Assembly (NCBI GenBank): GCA_019309945.1
Contig: JAFDFH010000269.1
Coordinates: 1 to 8,771, forward strand
Length of the DNA stretch: 8,771 nucleotides
From: Deltaproteobacteria bacterium
GTDB taxonomy: Bacteria > Desulfobacterota > Desulfobacteria > Desulfobacterales > JAFDFH01
Direction of reading: 5' to 3'
Shown here: positions 6,262 through 8,771 of the stretch, in pieces
Numbering within the stretch: position 1 is the first letter of the stretch
Layout of the letters: each line of letters starts with the position of its first letter
Position numbers and translations under genes: made by a program
The notes under the pieces: model-generated
Databases searched by the model: none
What the model saw: only the letters and a program-made list of their open reading frames with translations
Told to the model about the DNA's origin: nothing

Positions 6262-7902
6262 ATGGAATATTCCATAAGTCCTGATGGGGAAAAGTTCAAG
6301 ATTCCCGAAGAAAACGATTACGTTAACGAGTACGAAAGGCTTGCGAAGCTGGTAAGGGTTAAAAAGGAAGAAGGCTACGAAATCGTGGTGGTTATGGGTC
6401 TGGGTTTTGTGGGTGCTGTCATGGCCGGCGTTGTGGCCGATTCAGTGGACAAGAAGACCGGTCAACCCGGAAAATTCGTGATTGGCATGCAAAGGCCAAG
6501 TACGCGAAGCTTCTGGAAGATACCTCTTTTCAACCGTGGCCTATCACCGGTTCAGTCGGAGGATCATGAAGTTGCACTCATGATTGAGCGGTGTGTAAAT
6601 CAAAAGAAAATCCTGACCGCAACCTTCACCCATGACGCCCTCAAGCTGGCAGATGTCCTGGTAGTGGATGTTCAATGTGATTTTATTAAACAGGAACTGG
6701 GAAATCTAAAAAGCGGCTATGCGGATATTAGCGCTCTGGAGAGCAGCTTCAAGATGATCGGGGAAAAAATATTACCCCATTGCCTGGTTTTGATCGAAAC
6801 CACCGTTCCCCCGGGGGCTACCGAATATGTGGCTTACCCGATTATAAAAAAGGCGTTTAGAGCCAGAAGAATCGATGAAGAACCGTTGCTGGCCCATAGC
6901 TTTGAAAGAGTGATGCCGGGAAAGGATTATGTGCGGTCCGTGCGAGATTTCTGGCGGGTTTGCAGCGGTATCAATGCGAAAAGCCGGGAGAGGGTGGTTC
7001 AGTTCCTTTCGGAAATCATCAATGTAGAAGAATATCCCCTCACCGTTCTCGATAAACCTATTGAAAGTGAAACATGCAAGATCGTGGAAAATAGTTACAG
7101 GGCAACCATTCTGGCTTTTCTCAATGAATGGAGTCTTTTTGCAGAAACCAACGGGGTGGATATCCTCAAAGTGATCGATGCCATCAAAGTTCGCCCCACT
7201 CACAGCAATATTATTTTCCCGGGTCCTGGTATCGGCGGCTATTGCCTCCCCAAGGACGGCGGCCTGGGTTTTTGGGCTTACAAACATCTGATGGGGTTTG
7301 AAAGTGACATTTTTGAAATTACCCCCCAGGCAATAAATATAAACGACACGAGGGCACTGCATGCGGCACAGCTAGTCCGTGATGCGATGAGAAATATGGG
7401 GCGGACCGTGGCCGCATCCGAGATAACGCTTTTAGGTGCTTCTTATCGCGAGGACGTGGGGGATACTCGCTACAGCGGGTCGGAGATCATTATTCGGAAA
7501 TTGACTGAAATGGGAGCAGATGTCAAGGCCCATGATCCTTATGTAAAGCACTGGTGGGAGCTTGAAAAGCAGGAAACTTACCCGGCGATAGGCTCCAGCT
7601 GGTCACGTTTTTTCCGCAATCAGGAACATTTCAGTAATTTTTGTATGGCTTCGACGATTGAAGACGCCCTGAGGAATTCCGATGCGGTTGTCCTTGCTGT
7701 TCGACATAAACCCTATCTTGAACTTGAACCGGACGAAGTGGTCAGGATGGCCGGAGCCCCTCTGGCGGTCGTTGACTGTTTTGGGATCCTCGATGATGCC
7801 AAGATAGAACGGTATTTTGAATTAGGCTGTGACGTCAAAGGCCTTGGACGGGGCCATATCAACAGAATAAAAAACAAAGTCCGCAAACGGCAATCCGATT
7901 GA
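6262..7902 (+). CDS. Nucleotide-sugar dehydrogenase (UDP-glucose/GDP-mannose dehydrogenase family), oversized
   Basis: The 546-residue cytosolic enzyme should oxidise the C6 hydroxyl of a UDP- or GDP-sugar to the uronic acid using two NAD+. GLGFVG (46-51) is the Rossmann nucleotide-binding turn, ETTVPPG (179-185) and ERVMPG (215-220) are family motifs, Lys273 in SETCKIVENSYRA matches the active-site lysine, and Cys328 in GPGIGGYCLPKDG (321-333) is the catalytic thiol. GASYREDVGDTRYS (392-405) and HDP (424-426) mark the C-terminal UDP-binding domain. Typical members have about 430 residues; the excess is a 40-residue N-terminal extension, an insertion at about 62-105 and another at about 427-462. 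ERVMPG favours the WecC/WbpA (N-acetylhexosamine uronate) side, but the substrate is not proven. It is divergent from the nucleotidyltransferase and followed 110 bp later by ndk. Confidence 0.9.
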   Translation: MEYSISPDGEKFKIPEENDYVNEYERLAKLVRVKKEEGYEIVVVMGLGFVGAVMAGVVADSVDKKTGQPGKFVIGMQRPSTRSFWKIPLFNRGLSPVQSEDHEVALMIERCVNQKKILTATFTHDALKLADVLVVDVQCDFIKQELGNLKSGYADISALESSFKMIGEKILPHCLVLIETTVPPGATEYVAYPIIKKAFRARRIDEEPLLAHSFERVMPGKDYVRSVRDFWRVCSGINAKSRERVVQFLSEIINVEEYPLTVLDKPIESETCKIVENSYRATILAFLNEWSLFAETNGVDILKVIDAIKVRPTHSNIIFPGPGIGGYCLPKDGGLGFWAYKHLMGFESDIFEITPQAININDTRALHAAQLVRDAMRNMGRTVAASEITLLGASYREDVGDTRYSGSEIIIRKLTEMGADVKAHDPYVKHWWELEKQETYPAIGSSWSRFFRNQEHFSNFCMASTIEDALRNSDAVVLAVRHKPYLELEPDEVVRMAGAPLAVVDCFGILDDAKIERYFELGCDVKGLGRGHINRIKNKVRKRQSD

Positions 7903-7919
7903 ATACCGAACCCTCTGCA

Positions 7920-7962
7920 ACCTGGCATTTCGATTGAACCAAACAGGTCTTCTTTTTTTATT
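7920..7962 (+). terminator. Weak candidate terminator after the dehydrogenase gene
   Basis: ACCTG (7920-7924) can pair with CAGGT (7944-7948), followed by CTTCTTTTTTTATT. The stem is only 5 bp with a 19-nt loop, so termination would be inefficient. The T-run overlaps the possible ndk -10 region. Confidence 0.25.
7934..7962 (+). promoter_or_regulatory. Weak candidate promoter for ndk
   Basis: TTGAAC (7934-7939), a 17-bp spacer and TTTATT (7957-7962) match the sigma70 consensus at 4 of 6 in each box. It would give a leader of about 45 nt. The short gap to the upstream gene also allows ndk to be read through from the dehydrogenase. Confidence 0.25.
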
Positions 7963-8012
7963 GGGCGCACTTCAGGGCGCTTCAATTTATTTTTAGCTAA
8001 AGGAATGTAATC

Positions 8013-8429
8013 ATGGCGAGAACATTAGCGATTATCAAGCCTGACGGCGTTTTACGGGGTCTCATGGGAGAAGTTATCAAACGGCTTGAAGTTAATAATT
8101 TGAAAATTATTGCAATGAAGATGCTTCATATGACCCGGGACCAGGCCGAAGGTTTTTACGCGGTGCACCAAGAAAGACCTTTCTTTGAAAGCCTGACGGG
8201 ATTCATGTCATCCGGTCCTGTTGTTGTGATGGTTCTTGAGGGTAAAAACGCTATTTCTTTATATCGCGACTTAATGGGAGCTACCGATTACAGGGAAGCG
8301 GCTGAAGGTACCATCCGGGCCGACTTTGCCACCGACATTGAGAAAAACGTTGTTCACGGATCTGATTCACCGGAAACAGCTGCCTTTGAAATCGGTTATT
8401 TTTTTAATCGCTTTGAAATACCCGCTTGA
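8013..8429 (+). CDS. ndk: Nucleoside diphosphate kinase
   Basis: The 138-residue protein has the normal bacterial Ndk length and is collinear with the family. It opens with RTLAIIKPDGVLRGL (substrate phosphate-binding Lys9), continues with HQERPFFESLTGFMSSGPVV and GTIRADFA, and carries the phosphorylated catalytic histidine His115 in NVVHGSDS. It ends with ETAAFEIGYFF. The enzyme transfers the gamma phosphate of ATP to other NDPs through a phosphohistidine and supplies UTP, GTP, CTP and dNTPs in the cytosol. AAAGGA about 10 bases before the ATG supports the start. UTP made here would feed the neighbouring nucleotide-sugar genes, but ndk is a housekeeping gene and the link may be accidental. 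No terminator is evident in the 90 bp downstream. Confidence 0.97.
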   Translation: MARTLAIIKPDGVLRGLMGEVIKRLEVNNLKIIAMKMLHMTRDQAEGFYAVHQERPFFESLTGFMSSGPVVVMVLEGKNAISLYRDLMGATDYREAAEGTIRADFATDIEKNVVHGSDSPETAAFEIGYFFNRFEIPA

Positions 8430-8520
8430 TCCTTGAAAGCGTGACGGCACGATTGAGTGGTGTGCGATCCTGTTTTAAAGAGGCATGTTTCCGATACGTA
8501 TAGAAGTTCCATAATATTTC

Positions 8521-8737
8521 GAGACCTTTGAAAAATGCTCATTTTTGTTCAAGCTCAAGGGCAATTCTGCAGGATAGGAGAATTGGACAGCAGTCAAGCT
8601 GCCCGTAAGGGCGAGGGGTATGGACGCCCCGAGTCAACGCGAAAATTTTAACCACAGGAATACATTTAGTATTTTGAGGATTAAAATTTGAGTCTGACAC
8701 AGAAATTGAGCAAAAGGGGGCGTTTTGCAAAGGTCTC
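8521..8737. mobile_element. MITE-like element B with 5-bp target duplication
   Basis: Terminal inverted repeats begin GAGACCTTTG; 16 of the first 18 bases match between GAGACCTTTGAAAAATGC and the reverse complement of the right end, GAGACCTTTGCAAAACGC, with weaker similarity over about 40 bp. The element is flanked by a perfect direct repeat ATTTC (8516-8520 and 8738-8742), as expected for transposition. It has no convincing ORF. The core hairpin pairs 8643-8653 with 8678-8689 and AATAC (8659-8663) with GTATT (8669-8673). The core is homologous to element A, but B carries an additional structured segment at 8561-8638. The parent transposase family is not known to me. Confidence 0.78.
8561..8638. 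other. Structured 78-bp internal segment unique to element B
   Basis: This segment replaces three bases (6111-6113) of element A between the shared CAAGG and GCGAAAA blocks. It contains CAATTCT (8562-8568) pairing with AGAATTG (8579-8585) as a perfect 7-bp stem, a small GCAG/CTGC stem just after it, and GGGCG pairing with CGCCC across AGGGGTATGGA. It is G+C richer than the rest of the element. Its origin and role are unknown. Confidence 0.5.
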
Positions 8738-8771
8738 ATTTCATTTGCCATGTCAGATAGCATTAATCTAA

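Noticed and set aside
6772..7362. 196-residue minus-strand frame opposite the dehydrogenase
   Set aside because: It overlaps the catalytic core of a clearly recognised gene on the other strand and resembles no family.
8430..8520. Gene or terminator just after ndk
   Set aside because: No start with ribosome site and no stem with T-run was found in these 91 bases.
8586..8638. Possible self-cleaving ribozyme in the element B insert
   Set aside because: Neither the hammerhead core (CTGATGA with GAAA) nor another ribozyme core could be seen; only simple stems are supported.

Overview
The window reads as chromosomal DNA of a Gram-negative bacterium, most likely a Desulfobacterota (deltaproteobacterial, Desulfobacterales-like) lineage. 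That placement is an inference from the style of the EF-G paralogue, the M48-TPR protease and the GerMN-domain protein, and from hairpin-forming intergenic repeats. No rRNA, tRNA, CRISPR array or transposase gene was seen.

Layout. (1) 1-1191, plus strand: 3' part of an M48 metalloprotease with C-terminal TPR repeats. (2) 1221-3992, minus strand: a possible 35-residue small ORF, then a membrane-anchored GerMN-domain protein whose stop overlaps (ATGA) the start of a second-type elongation factor G; the protease and EF-G genes converge with 29 bp between them. (3) 3993-4265: intergenic region with a palindrome, a candidate plus-strand promoter and an inverted-repeat element (C). (4) 4315-4764, plus strand: a small rhomboid intramembrane protease whose first membrane segment appears separated from the body by a frame change. 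(5) 4842-5648, minus strand: a stand-alone GlmU-like sugar-1-phosphate nucleotidyltransferase. (6) 5649-6261: a 613-bp divergent intergenic region with two good sigma70-type promoters facing outward, several inverted repeats and a 166-bp hairpin element (A) with terminal inverted repeats. (7) 6262-7902, plus strand: an oversized UDP-sugar/GDP-mannose dehydrogenase-family enzyme. (8) 8013-8429, plus strand: nucleoside diphosphate kinase (ndk). (9) 8521-8737: a 217-bp miniature element (B) with terminal inverted repeats and a perfect 5-bp target duplication.

Functionally, the nucleotidyltransferase and the dehydrogenase are divergently placed and could make a nucleotide sugar and oxidise it to the uronic acid for surface polysaccharide; ndk supplies the NTPs. 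The protease, GerMN protein and rhomboid act at the envelope. EF-G acts in translation.

The least expected signal is in the repeats. Elements A and B have different termini but a homologous, 54-bp core that folds into the same hairpin with a compensatory base-pair change. Element A sits between a near-consensus promoter and the ribosome binding site of the dehydrogenase, so it would be transcribed as part of the leader.
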